Source: Acidobacteria bacterium RIFCSPLOWO2_02_FULL_65_29
GTDB taxonomy: Bacteria; Acidobacteriota; Vicinamibacteria; Vicinamibacterales; CAVVIG01
Assembly (NCBI GenBank): GCA_001767435.1
Contig: MEKT01000153.1
Coordinates: 18,976-82,975 of the forward strand
Direction of reading: 5' to 3'
DNA: 64,000 nt
In this document: one piece after another, positions 11,639-22,986 of the stretch
Position numbering within the stretch: position 1 is the first letter of the stretch
How the letters are laid out: every line of letters begins with the position of its first letter
Position numbers and translations under genes: made by a program
The notes under the pieces: generated by a model
What the model saw: only the letters and a program-made list of their open reading frames with translations
The model's database searches: none
What the model was told of the DNA's origin: nothing

Positions 11639-12445
11639 TCAGATCTCGAAGCTGGTGCCCTCGCTCGCGGCCGTCGTCGCCCGAAACACGTGGCGCGCGT
11701 GCGCCGCGATCTGCACCAACTCTTCGTCGGTGCGCCCCGGCTTGTGGTGAAAGAGCCACAAGTGCCCGACACCGGCGGCGGCAGCGAATTCGGCGCACTG
11801 CTTCCAGCTGGCGTGGCCCCACCCTTTGTGCGCGGGCAGTTCTTCGGGCGTGAAATGCGAGTCGAGAATGACCGCAGCCGCATTCCGGCAGAACGTCGCG
11901 AGCGCCTCGTCGACCTCCGGGTTGCCGAACTCGTGGTCGGTCGCGTACACCACGTCGCCCTCATCGCCCTTGACCCGATAGGCGAAGGCGCCACCGGGAT
12001 GCGTGAGCGGCTGGACGCGCACCAGAAAGTCGCCAATCTCGTGGTCGCGCTCCGACATCAGCGTGACGACGGGCTTGGTCGGCAGATTCGTGAAGGGCAC
12101 AGGGAAGAACGGGTTCTGGAAGATCGTTTCGACAAATGCCTGATCGACCTTGCCGATGAGGGGCGCGAAGATGGTGGGCTGCCAGCCCGGCTGGTAGAAC
12201 GGCGCGAAAAACGGTAGGCCCTGGATGTGATCCCAGTGATAGTGCGTCAGCAGGATCGGGATCGGTCCGCCCCGATTGCCCAGCGCCTCTCCCAGCCCGA
12301 CGACGCCCGAACCGGCGTCGAGGACGAGCGTGGCGCCCGTCCGCTTGTTCTCGACTTCGATGCATGCCGTGTTGCACCCGTGACCGATCGAGCGCGCCGT
12401 GGCGAATGGCACCGACCCGCGGACTCCCCAGAATCGAATACGCAC
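11639..12445 (-). CDS. MBL-fold metallohydrolase
   Basis: LTHYHWDHIQGLPFF metallo-beta-lactamase motif; starts MRIRFWGVRGSVPFA. Confidence 0.9.
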   Translation of the reverse strand: MRIRFWGVRGSVPFATARSIGHGCNTACIEVENKRTGATLVLDAGSGVVGLGEALGNRGGPIPILLTHYHWDHIQGLPFFAPFYQPGWQPTIFAPLIGKVDQAFVETIFQNPFFPVPFTNLPTKPVVTLMSERDHEIGDFLVRVQPLTHPGGAFAYRVKGDEGDVVYATDHEFGNPEVDEALATFCRNAAAVILDSHFTPEELPAHKGWGHASWKQCAEFAAAAGVGHLWLFHHKPGRTDEELVQIAAHARHVFRATTAASEGTSFEI

Positions 12446-12457
12446 ACCGCTATCCTA

Positions 12458-12517
12458 GACATCTTCTAAAGCCGATGTCCATGCGAACGAGGCACGTTTT
12501 CGGCTTTAGAAGCTGTC
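12458..12517. repeat. Imperfect palindrome with 18-nt arms (17/18)
   Basis: gacatcttctaaagccga ... tcggctttagaagctgtc. Confidence 0.9.
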
Positions 12518-12544
12518 TTAGAGCGGCCGCAAAGCGGCCGCCCA

Positions 12545-12610
12545 GTAGCGAAGATTCGCCGGACTATCCGCGGGCCCGTTACTCGGCGGTTTGAGGCGAA
12601 GCTTCGCTAC
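12545..12610. repeat. Imperfect palindrome with 16-nt arms (15/16)
   Basis: gtagcgaagattcgcc ... ggcgaagcttcgctac. Confidence 0.9.
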
Positions 12611-12649
12611 AAGCGAGTCCGCCCTTCACGATGCAATAGACTAGGCCCT

Positions 12650-13489
12650 ATGCCATCTCGGTCGGCCGGCGTTCGCCGCGCCTGGCCCGCGCGCGTGGCG
12701 GCCATCGTGGCCGCGATGCTGCTCGTCACGTCGGCGCTCGACGCGCAGCGCAGCCGCGGCCGGTTCGGCGGACCCCGTTACGCGGTCCTCGACGATTTCG
12801 ACGGATCCTTTCAATTCTGCCGGGTGGTGTTCAACGGGGTGCAGGGCGGCGACGGCGGCGACTGGTCGGTCGACTGGCCGCGAGCCGACGAGAATCTGTC
12901 GATCCGTCTGTCGGAGCTCACAAAGACTCCGGTCAGCATGGATGAGCGGGACAACCCGAAGCCGCTGCTCGTGAATCTCAAGGATCCCGTGTTCTTCCGG
13001 TGCCCGTTCATCATGATGACGGAGGTCGGCAATATCTTTCTGGATGAAACGGAAGCGAAACACCTTCGCGAGTACCTGCAGAAGGGCGGATTTCTCTGGG
13101 CCGACGACTTCTGGGGCGAGTACGCGTGGCAGGTCTGGGAGAGTCAGATTCGCAAGGTCCTGCCGTCGGGACCGTATCCGTTCGTCGACCTGCCGATCGA
13201 GCATCCGATCTTCAACTCGATGTTCACGATCACGAGGTTTCCGCAGATTCCGTCGATTGGCGCCTGGGGCGGCCGTGCGGGCAACACGTCCGAGCGGATC
13301 GACAGCAAGGTGCCGCACGCGCGCGCCATCGTCGACGAGCGCGGACGAATCATGGCGCTCATCACGCACAACACCGATTTCGGGGATTCGTTCGAGCGCG
13401 AGGGCGACAACCACCAGTACTTCATCGAGTTCTCGGTGCCGGGCTATGCCTTCGGGATCAATGCGCTCGTCTACTCGATGACTCACTGA
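12650..13489 (+). CDS. DUF4159-type protein with signal peptide
   Basis: RYAVLDDFDGSFQFCRVVFNG...FIMMTEVGNIFLDETEAKHLREYLQKGGFLWADDFWG. Confidence 0.8.
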   Translation: MPSRSAGVRRAWPARVAAIVAAMLLVTSALDAQRSRGRFGGPRYAVLDDFDGSFQFCRVVFNGVQGGDGGDWSVDWPRADENLSIRLSELTKTPVSMDERDNPKPLLVNLKDPVFFRCPFIMMTEVGNIFLDETEAKHLREYLQKGGFLWADDFWGEYAWQVWESQIRKVLPSGPYPFVDLPIEHPIFNSMFTITRFPQIPSIGAWGGRAGNTSERIDSKVPHARAIVDERGRIMALITHNTDFGDSFEREGDNHQYFIEFSVPGYAFGINALVYSMTH

Positions 13490-13517
13490 ACGGCTGTTCG
13501 GCGTGCCACGTGCTGAC

Positions 13518-13538
13518 GTTCAGCGTTCGGCGTTCAAG
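13518..13538. repeat. Three phased heptamers GTTCAGC GTTCGGC GTTCAAG
   Basis: direct reading; supplies stop of the minus-strand gene ending at 13520. Confidence 0.8.
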
Positions 13539-15457
13539 GTCGGGCGGAGCGAGTAGACGCGGCCGGATCCCTCGACGTGCTCGAGGTGGAGGACGTCGCG
13601 GAACCGCTCCAGGCGGGTTTCGATCTCGGGCCACTCGCCTTCCGGATACAAGTCAGTGTGCACCACGACGTAGGTGACGCCAAGCGTCTGCAGCGCGGCG
13701 ACGCTCTGCTCGTCGGGGAACACGCGCAGCTGCCAATAGAGCGCCTCATGAAGAGGCGGCCGCATGCCGCTGTAGCCGTGCACCGTCTTCTGCCAGTGCG
13801 CCATCGAGTGCAGCATGTATTCGCTCTGGCGCCGCTCCCACGCGCCGCCCGCGCCATACGAAGGCAGGGGCACTTCGGCAACCGCAAATGGCTTGGTCCG
13901 CGAATCGAGCCAGCGATCGATTGCCGGAATCTCGACGCGGTACGGGACGGTGGCGAGTGGGAACAGCGCAAACTCCGCGATCATCGCCGCGCCGGCCACC
14001 CACGCCCAGGCGCGGGCCCAGGCCGGCGAGCGGTGCGACGTCAGCCGATCGAAACCGAGTCCCGCAAGGACCGCAAGGCCGAGCATCCCGAGAATCGTGA
14101 ACCGCGACGGCACTCGGATGAGATTCAGACCCGGGAGCCAGTACACCAGGGGCCACACGCCAAGCGGCGGACCGATCGAGAGCCAGAACGCCAAGAGCGT
14201 CAGCAGCGCATAGAACGTCCGCACGTCGCCGCGCCGCCGGGCCGCCCATCGAGCCATGCCGGCGGACCACTCGGCGGCACGCACGGCGACAGCAAACGGC
14301 GCGCGGCCTTTGAGACTCCAGCGGACGAGCGCGACCGCCGCAAACTGGCTCCAGACCCTGATCGGCTGGCGGACCGATAGGACGACCGTCTCGCCGATCC
14401 GCCATCGGAAGGGCCCAACGACCGTCGCGGCCACGGCGACGGCAAGCAACCCCAGTGCCGCAATCTCGAGCACCAGGGCCAGTCGCATCCAGTTGTTCGC
14501 GCGACGAACGGGAACGGCCGGGCAAAGGCGCGGGTCGCGAAGCACAAGGGCAACCCCCGCGAGCGCCACGGGCAGGTAACCGGGGAACAACCAGGCCAGC
14601 GCGTCTTCGTTCACAGACGACGCCGACGCCAGCGACAGCAGGAAGCGATGCACGTATGTCGGAGACGCAAGAAACGTCGACGCCGGTACCGCCCAGTCTT
14701 CGAGCGAGCGCCTCAGACCCATCTCTCGCTGCACGACCAGGTAAGGTCCGAACAGCAGCACTGTCGGCGCGAGGAGCGCGAGGCCGGCAACGCCCGTGTC
14801 GCGAACGCGCTTCGGCACGGCGAACGGCTCCCCGAGGGCGACGCGGTAGACCAGCAGCCCGAGGAGCGCAGTGGCGGTGAACACGGCGCCGTGGCCGCTC
14901 GACAACGCCTGCAGCGTGAAACACCCGATCGCCAGGCGCAGATCTCTCCGGCGTCCTTCGTCGAGATACGCATGAAGAAATGCCAGCGCGAAGGGCAGCC
15001 ACTGTACGGCGGTGAGATGCAGCTGGCTGATGCGCAGAAACCGCGGCGGCGCGAACGCGAACACCACGCCCGTCAGGAACGCGGCGGGACTGCCGGCGCC
15101 GACCCGCCGCGCCAGAACGTACGCGCCGACGCCGCAGAGCAGGCACGACGCGAGCGCGACGACGTTCATCGCCAGAACGGGATTGCCGGTCGCCCACAGC
15201 ACCGGCGCGGCGACGATCAGGTCGCCGATGAGATTCTCCGAGTACGCGAGGGTCAGGCGCTGTGGGTAGTAGATGTTGGCGTCGAAGATCGACAGCAAGC
15301 CACTCGTCAGCGCGTGTGTGTCCCACGCCAGCGTCCAGATGAACAGATCGGTGTCCGGCGACCGCCCGAGGACGCTGGACGCGGGATCGCGCCCGAGCGG
15401 CCAGCTCATGAGGAGCGTGAGCGCGAGGAAACCGAGGACGACCCGCCCGTTGCGCAC
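13520..15457 (-). CDS. Polytopic membrane protein, probable glycosyltransferase-like (PMT/ArnT-like topology)
   Basis: Many hydrophobic segments and glycosyltransferase-39-like layout; start re-set to about 15457 because the longer ORF overlaps the neighbour. Confidence 0.65.
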   Translation of the reverse strand: MRNGRVVLGFLALTLLMSWPLGRDPASSVLGRSPDTDLFIWTLAWDTHALTSGLLSIFDANIYYPQRLTLAYSENLIGDLIVAAPVLWATGNPVLAMNVVALASCLLCGVGAYVLARRVGAGSPAAFLTGVVFAFAPPRFLRISQLHLTAVQWLPFALAFLHAYLDEGRRRDLRLAIGCFTLQALSSGHGAVFTATALLGLLVYRVALGEPFAVPKRVRDTGVAGLALLAPTVLLFGPYLVVQREMGLRRSLEDWAVPASTFLASPTYVHRFLLSLASASSVNEDALAWLFPGYLPVALAGVALVLRDPRLCPAVPVRRANNWMRLALVLEIAALGLLAVAVAATVVGPFRWRIGETVVLSVRQPIRVWSQFAAVALVRWSLKGRAPFAVAVRAAEWSAGMARWAARRRGDVRTFYALLTLLAFWLSIGPPLGVWPLVYWLPGLNLIRVPSRFTILGMLGLAVLAGLGFDRLTSHRSPAWARAWAWVAGAAMIAEFALFPLATVPYRVEIPAIDRWLDSRTKPFAVAEVPLPSYGAGGAWERRQSEYMLHSMAHWQKTVHGYSGMRPPLHEALYWQLRVFPDEQSVAALQTLGVTYVVVHTDLYPEGEWPEIETRLERFRDVLHLEHVEGSGRVYSLRPTLNAER

Positions 15458-15476
15458 GACGGTAACTCGTACGAGT

Positions 15477-17075
15477 CTAGTACGGATGCGGCTCGACGAG
15501 CCAGCGGTCGTACACGCGGGCTTCCACGAACAGGTCGAACAAGTCCGCGTCGAGGGCGCCGTCCTTGACTTCGCCGCCAAGAATGTCGAGCGCGCGTTCG
15601 ACCGGAACGGCCTTCTTGTACGGACGATCGGAGGCCGACAGCGCGTCGAAGATGTCCGAGATGGTCATCATCCGCGTCTGCACGGGGATGTCGGGGGCCG
15701 ACAGCTTGTAGGGATAGCCCGATCCGTTGAGCTTCTCGTGATGGCCGAGGGCAATCGCCGGAAGGCGGCGGATCTCGCTCGTCCACGGGATCTGCCGCAG
15801 GAACCGGTAGGTGTGGACCACGTGGGCCTCGATCTGCTGGCGCTCTCGCTCCGACAGCGAGCCCTTGCGAAGCGAGAGCCACTGCACCTCGTCCTCGCGC
15901 AGCATGGGCCGCGCCGTGCCGTCGATGTCGTCGAACGTGGCCGCCGCAATCTCGCGCAGCCGATCGAAAGTGCCGTCGGCCAGCACCGTCGGCTCGTTGG
16001 CGCGCTCGACCTCGGCGAGCTGCTCCTCCAGCCGCGCGAGGCCCGTCTGCAGCTCGGCGTCGAAGGCAGACAGCCGCTCGCGATACGCCGCCGTTCCGTG
16101 GGCGAGGACGAAGTTCAGCTGCGCCTGCGCCGCGGACCATTCGAGCGTCCGGCGCGCCAGCCGGAATCGCTCACGCACCTGATCGATCTGGGACGGGTGC
16201 AGCTTCTTCGCCTTGACCAGAATCTCTTCGCGCACGCCGACCTTGCCGAAATCGTGCAGCAGCGCGGCGTAGCGAATCGTGCGCAGGTCGTCGCCCGAGA
16301 ATTTCACCTGCGCGAGCGGGCCCGAATCGGCGCGGTCGGCGGCTTCGGCCAGGGCCACCGTCAGGTTCGCCACGCGGAACGAATGGCCGGAGGTTGCCGG
16401 ATCCCGAGCCTCGATCGCCACGACCGACGCGCGCACGAAGCCCTCGAACAACTGCCGAATCTCCGCGTAGAGCTGGCTGTTTTCCAGCGCAACAGCGGCC
16501 TGAGACGCGAGCGACACGACCAGAGCGCTCTGGCTCGCAGAATACGTGATGACGTCCTCGTTCCGCTTGGTGTTGATCAGCTGCAGCACGCCGACGATGT
16601 GGCCCTTGGGTGCCCGCATCGGCACGGCCAGGACCGAGCGTGTACGGTACCCCGCCGCTTCGTCGAAGCTGCGATTGAAGACGTAGGGCACGTTCTTGGG
16701 AACCTCGTAGGCGTCGTCGAGCATCACGATATCGCCCGTGAGCGCGACGTAGCCCGCGATGGAATGGCCCGTGATATCGAGAAGGCCTTCGCGGAAGGGC
16801 AGCGACACCGAATCGTTCTGCGCAACGGTGAACCGCAGCCGCTTGAACGGCGCCTCGTGGTCGGTTGGCGGCTTGCGGAGGTCGGGACTGTCGTCCTGCG
16901 GCACCGACTCGACGACGTACAGGGAGCCGGCGTCGCTGTTGGTGATCGTCCTGGCCTTCGTGAGAATGAGCTCGAGCAGCCGTCCCGTGTTGCGCTCGGC
17001 CGACAGCGCGGCGCCGATGCGATTCAGCTCTTCGAGTTGCTGGGTCAGAACGAGGAGTTCGGATTCCGCTGACAC
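15477..17075 (-). CDS. GAF and HD-GYP domain protein
   Basis: GAF-like N-terminus; HDFGKVGVREEIL and LGHHEKLNGSGYPY HD-GYP signatures. Confidence 0.92.
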   Translation of the reverse strand: MSAESELLVLTQQLEELNRIGAALSAERNTGRLLELILTKARTITNSDAGSLYVVESVPQDDSPDLRKPPTDHEAPFKRLRFTVAQNDSVSLPFREGLLDITGHSIAGYVALTGDIVMLDDAYEVPKNVPYVFNRSFDEAAGYRTRSVLAVPMRAPKGHIVGVLQLINTKRNEDVITYSASQSALVVSLASQAAVALENSQLYAEIRQLFEGFVRASVVAIEARDPATSGHSFRVANLTVALAEAADRADSGPLAQVKFSGDDLRTIRYAALLHDFGKVGVREEILVKAKKLHPSQIDQVRERFRLARRTLEWSAAQAQLNFVLAHGTAAYRERLSAFDAELQTGLARLEEQLAEVERANEPTVLADGTFDRLREIAAATFDDIDGTARPMLREDEVQWLSLRKGSLSERERQQIEAHVVHTYRFLRQIPWTSEIRRLPAIALGHHEKLNGSGYPYKLSAPDIPVQTRMMTISDIFDALSASDRPYKKAVPVERALDILGGEVKDGALDADLFDLFVEARVYDRWLVEPHPY

Positions 17076-17100
17076 GCCAGGGAGATGTTACCTGAGAGGG

Positions 17101-17158
17101 TCGCCAGCTGGCGACTGGACTGACGACTGGCGACCAACGACGAGCGACTACCGACTAT
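17101..17158. repeat. Degenerate heptamer array (GACTGGC / GACGAGC / GACTACC)
   Basis: gcgactggactgacgactggcgaccaacgacgagcgactaccgactat. Confidence 0.8.
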
Positions 17159-17845
17159 TTAGGCTGCCCGGCGGACGTCGTTTTCGACCTGACCGTCGCG
17201 AATCTGGATGGTGCGGTAGGCGTAGGCGGCGACCTCGGCTTCGTGCGTGACGAGAAGAATCGTGTTGCCGGATTGGTGCAGGCGCTCGAACAGCCCCATG
17301 ATTTCCAGGCCGGTTTTCGAGTCGAGATTACCGGTCGGCTCGTCGGCGAGCAGAATCGACGGGTTGTTGACGAGCGCACGGGCGATAGCGACGCGCTGGC
17401 GCTGGCCTCCAGACAGCTCGTTGGGCCGGTGCGTCATCCGCGACGTCAGCTCCACCTTATCGAGCGCCGCGCGGGCGCGTGCTTCGCGATCCTTCGCCGG
17501 CACGGCGGCATAGACGAGCGGCAGTTCGACGTTGCGCAGCGCCGTCGCGCGCGGCAGCAGGTTGAACGTCTGAAAGACGAAGCCGATCTCTTCGTTCCTG
17601 ATCCGCGCGAGCTCGTTGTCGTTCATCTGGCTGACCTGCTTGCCGTTCAACAGGTACGACCCCTTGCTGGGTGTGTCGAGACAGCCAATGAGGTTCATCA
17701 AGGTCGACTTGCCCGATCCCGACGGTCCCATGATCGCCACGTATTCTCCGCGCTCGATCTGCAGCGACACGCCGCGCAGCGCGTGGATCTCCTCGGAGCC
17801 CATCAGATACGTCTTCCACAGGTCGACCGTTTCGATGAGTGCCAT
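17159..17845 (-). CDS. ABC transporter ATP-binding protein, LolD/MacB type
   Basis: [57 protein letters not shown]... Confidence 0.93.
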   Translation of the reverse strand: MALIETVDLWKTYLMGSEEIHALRGVSLQIERGEYVAIMGPSGSGKSTLMNLIGCLDTPSKGSYLLNGKQVSQMNDNELARIRNEEIGFVFQTFNLLPRATALRNVELPLVYAAVPAKDREARARAALDKVELTSRMTHRPNELSGGQRQRVAIARALVNNPSILLADEPTGNLDSKTGLEIMGLFERLHQSGNTILLVTHEAEVAAYAYRTIQIRDGQVENDVRRAA

Positions 17846-17872
17846 GGCGTCTAAAGTGTACAGCTTGTGGCT

Positions 17873-19648
17873 TCAGGGCCGCCGATTGGCGCCGGTGAGC
17901 CTTCGGAGACGTCCGCCCTCGTCTCGCAGGAGCACGGCCGTCGCCGTGATCTCCACCACCCGCGCACCGCGAACCACGTCCCCGGCCTCCACGATTCGCC
18001 CGTCGATCAGGGCGAAGCGACGGTCGAGCCCGACGAGAATACTTTCGAGAGTCGCCTCGAAGGGTAAGGGCGCGGCGTCGGTCGCCGATTCGATCCTGGC
18101 AAGCGGAACACTCGTCGTCGGGCCCACGACGGCGGTGTCAACGTTCGAACGCGTGGGCGGCGTCGGGGGTGCATCCGCGGGCTTGCTTCGCGGCCGCGCC
18201 GGGAGCGCGGCTACGGGCCGGCCGCGGCGAGGCGCCGCCGCAGGAGCGGGATCGGGCTCGCCCCGCCGTAGCTCCGAAGGAGCGGGATCGGGCTGGCCCC
18301 GCCGAAGCTCCGAAGGAGCGAAGGCGGGCTCCTTCCCCGGTCGAAACTCTGGCCGTCGAAGCACGGTGGGTCCGGCCGTGGGCTCTCCCCGCCGAAGCCC
18401 CTCAGGAGCGGGATTGGGCGGAGCGAAGGCGGGCACGCCCGCCAACCGCAGGGGCAGCGCCGAGGCGGCCAGCACGGAAATCGGGCGCACAGCCGAACCC
18501 GGCCTCAACCGATCTTGAATGGCAAGGCCAAGCGCGAGGCCAGCCGCAGCGCCAGCCATCACCGCGGCGCCCCACAGGCGCGCGCGGCGCGCGCACCAGT
18601 GTCGTGGCCGGAGCAAGTCGAGCGGCGGATATGGGTCGGCGGCCGCCGCCCATGCAAGCCGTAGCGCCGGCACGTGCTCGCGACAGTCGTCGGCGTCGTC
18701 GGGGAGCCGGGTGCCGTCGATCGCAAACAGCGAGTCGAGCGGTTCGGTCTCGACATCGAGCAGCTCCGTCAGAGTCATCGCCATGCTGCGCAGATCCGGA
18801 ACGCCGCTCGCAATGCACACGTGCTGCAAGTGCTCGTGACCGAGACCTCCTTCGTCCAGAAACGCCGATAGGTCTCCAGCCAGGCGCGCAGCGATCTCCT
18901 CGCGCTCGCGAAGCGAGCGGTGCCCCTCGCATTCCTCGACGAATCCCCACGAGAGACCGGTCGCCGCGACGAGTGATCCGTCGCGTACAAGCGCCACCGA
19001 TGAGGCCGCTTCGTCGAGCGCCACGTACGCCTCGAGCCCGCCGCCTGGCGCGAGCGATCGCCGGGTGCGCGCCAGCGACAAGAGCGCCGCCGCCGGTGTC
19101 AGCAGGTGATCGACGCGAATGCCGGCATCGAGGAGCGGCTGAACCAGCGCGGCAACCTCGTCGGCCGGAGCCGACGCCAGGAGCACCGTCCGTCGACCGC
19201 CCTCGCCCCGGGGTGGCGTCGGCGTCCCAGGCAGGTCGTTGTCGGGTCGGGAGCCCTGGGTCAAAGGCCCGTTTCCGCGCCTGCGGCGTTTGAGCGGCGC
19301 AGAAGCGGCCGTTGGGGGATCCGCGATAGGCGCGATGTCGGCCAGCGTGCGCTCCACGCTCCGCCCGGCAGCCTGCGCCGCCGCCCGCGCCTCGCGTTGC
19401 ATTCGATCGTAGGGGGCGTCGGTGACAACCACGGGGCGATGGTCTGCGCCCTGAGCCCACACGACAGCCGTGGCGCGTCGGCCGCGCAAGGCCGTTAGCC
19501 GAGCGGCCGTTTCGGCCCCTCCACTTGGCAGCATCGCAAACGCCGTCACACGCGTCTCGGGGTGTTCCTGACGAGAATCCAGGCCACCGTCGATCTCGAT
19601 GATGCGGCAGGCCGTAGGCGACAGTTCGATACCGAGTCGAGTGGCCAA
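17873..19648 (-). CDS. PilM/MshI-like N-terminus, TM, low-complexity linker, C-terminal MshK/GspB-like domain
   Basis: MATRLGIELSPTACRIIEIDGG...; TM LWGAAVMAGAAAGLALGLAI; C-term LESILVGLDRRFALIDGRIVEAGDVVRGARVVEITATAVLLR. Confidence 0.6.
   Translation of the reverse strand: MATRLGIELSPTACRIIEIDGGLDSRQEHPETRVTAFAMLPSGGAETAARLTALRGRRATAVVWAQGADHRPVVVTDAPYDRMQREARAAAQAAGRSVERTLADIAPIADPPTAASAPLKRRRRGNGPLTQGSRPDNDLPGTPTPPRGEGGRRTVLLASAPADEVAALVQPLLDAGIRVDHLLTPAAALLSLARTRRSLAPGGGLEAYVALDEAASSVALVRDGSLVAATGLSWGFVEECEGHRSLREREEIAARLAGDLSAFLDEGGLGHEHLQHVCIASGVPDLRSMAMTLTELLDVETEPLDSLFAIDGTRLPDDADDCREHVPALRLAWAAAADPYPPLDLLRPRHWCARRARLWGAAVMAGAAAGLALGLAIQDRLRPGSAVRPISVLAASALPLRLAGVPAFAPPNPAPEGLRRGEPTAGPTVLRRPEFRPGKEPAFAPSELRRGQPDPAPSELRRGEPDPAPAAAPRRGRPVAALPARPRSKPADAPPTPPTRSNVDTAVVGPTTSVPLARIESATDAAPLPFEATLESILVGLDRRFALIDGRIVEAGDVVRGARVVEITATAVLLRDEGGRLRRLTGANRRP
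18230..18440 (-). repeat. Reiterated palindromic motif in coding region (PSELRRGEPDPA)
   Basis: ccgccg(t/a)agctccgaaggagcgggatcgggct repeated; contains GCTCC-GAA-GGAGC hairpin. Confidence 0.8.
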
Positions 19649-19773
19649 GGGGGGCTACACTGATTTTCGGCTGCTGGACCCGCAGTCAGTAGCGCTAATA
19701 CAGGGTTGCACACTATTGCACGACCCTGCCCGGCTCCGAAAAGCCGCGATCCCGGCCCCCCTCGGGAGCCTGA

Positions 19774-19844
19774 GCAGCCCGTGGTGAAAGTCCGGCGTCG
19801 CACCGAGACGGGCGAGGCGCCCCGCCGGCAAGGCGCGACGACCG
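19774..19844 (+). repeat. Dispersed element copy 3 (GCAGCCCGTGGTG...GGCAAGGCGCGACGACCG)
   Basis: aligns to 28838-28910 and 29179-29251. Confidence 0.85.
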
Positions 19845-19847
19845 CTG

Positions 19848-21830
<1,983 letters not shown>

Positions 21831-21858
21831 AGACCGGGAAGGATACCGTACGAGCCCT

Positions 21859-22986
21859 TCAACTGGATCCGATCTCGGCAAGCCGCGCGCGCACGCGTGC
21901 GGCCAGGTCGGGCTGGGTCAGCGCGCCGTACCTCAGAAACACCCGATAGTGTTCGATCGCCACCGCCGAGTCGCCGCCATCGTCGGCCACGACCGCGAGG
22001 TTATAGTGTGGGCCCGGGCTGCGTGGCGCGAGCGCGACGGCGCGTTGCAGAAGGTCGCGCGCCTCGGACGTGCGGCCCGCCGCGCGCTGAGCGAGCGCGA
22101 GGTTGACGAGCGACTCAACGTTCCTTCTGTCCGTGGCGAGCGCGACGCGAAATTCAGCCGCGGCCTGTTCCAGACGCCCGGCGGCCAGATGGAGGACGCC
22201 GAGGTTGTTGTGCGCCTTGACGTACTTTGGATCGATGGCAATCGCCCGCTGAAACTGGATCTCGGCGTCGGACTCGTCGCCGCGAGCCTGATAGAGCAAC
22301 CCGAGATTGTTGTGCACTTCAGGGCTCGCGTCGTTTTGCTCGAGCAGCGCCCGATACTTTGCGAGCGCGTTGTCGAAATCGCCGACCCGCTGGTAATAGA
22401 GGGCGAGCGCGAAGTGGTCGACCGACGGCGGCTGTCCCGCGGCGACTGCCGGCGCTGGAGGCACCGGAGGCGCCGGCTGAGGTCGCACCGGCGTGCGACT
22501 TGGTGGCGGGCTTGGCCGCGTCGCGGGCCTAGGCCCCGTGCTCGGCGGCGTGGGCGCGACGGGCGTAGTCGGGCGCGCTTGCGCCGTCGAAGCCGTCGGC
22601 CCTTGTCCAGAGGGCGGCACCGGCGCGGGCAGTGGGGAAGAGGGTAAGGGGGTCGTCGCCGACAATGCGGTCGTGGTGGCTCCGGCCGACGTCGCACTGG
22701 AGGGCACGGCCGTCGTCGTCGGGGATGCACTGGCGGCCGCCGAGCGTGGCGCTTCCGACGGCGAAGGCGCAAGAAAATAGATCAGGATGGTGATGCCAAC
22801 GAACCCTGCCGCGAGTGCGGCCAGGCCACCCACGATCAGTCTGACCCCGGAGCCTCCGCGGCCCTCGCTCTGCCGCGGATAGCCGAGTGTCGCCAGGACC
22901 GCGTCGGCGCGCGGGTTGTCGCTGCTGTCACCTTCTTCCGCTTCGCGCCGCGTCGCACGGCGGAGCGCGTCGAGAATGAAGCTCAC
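21859..22986 (-). CDS. MshN/GspB-like TPR protein
   Basis: [19 protein letters not shown] start, one TM segment, Pro-rich linker, TPR units; adjacent to MshM-like ATPase. Confidence 0.75.
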   Translation of the reverse strand: MSFILDALRRATRREAEEGDSSDNPRADAVLATLGYPRQSEGRGGSGVRLIVGGLAALAAGFVGITILIYFLAPSPSEAPRSAAASASPTTTAVPSSATSAGATTTALSATTPLPSSPLPAPVPPSGQGPTASTAQARPTTPVAPTPPSTGPRPATRPSPPPSRTPVRPQPAPPVPPAPAVAAGQPPSVDHFALALYYQRVGDFDNALAKYRALLEQNDASPEVHNNLGLLYQARGDESDAEIQFQRAIAIDPKYVKAHNNLGVLHLAAGRLEQAAAEFRVALATDRRNVESLVNLALAQRAAGRTSEARDLLQRAVALAPRSPGPHYNLAVVADDGGDSAVAIEHYRVFLRYGALTQPDLAARVRARLAEIGSS

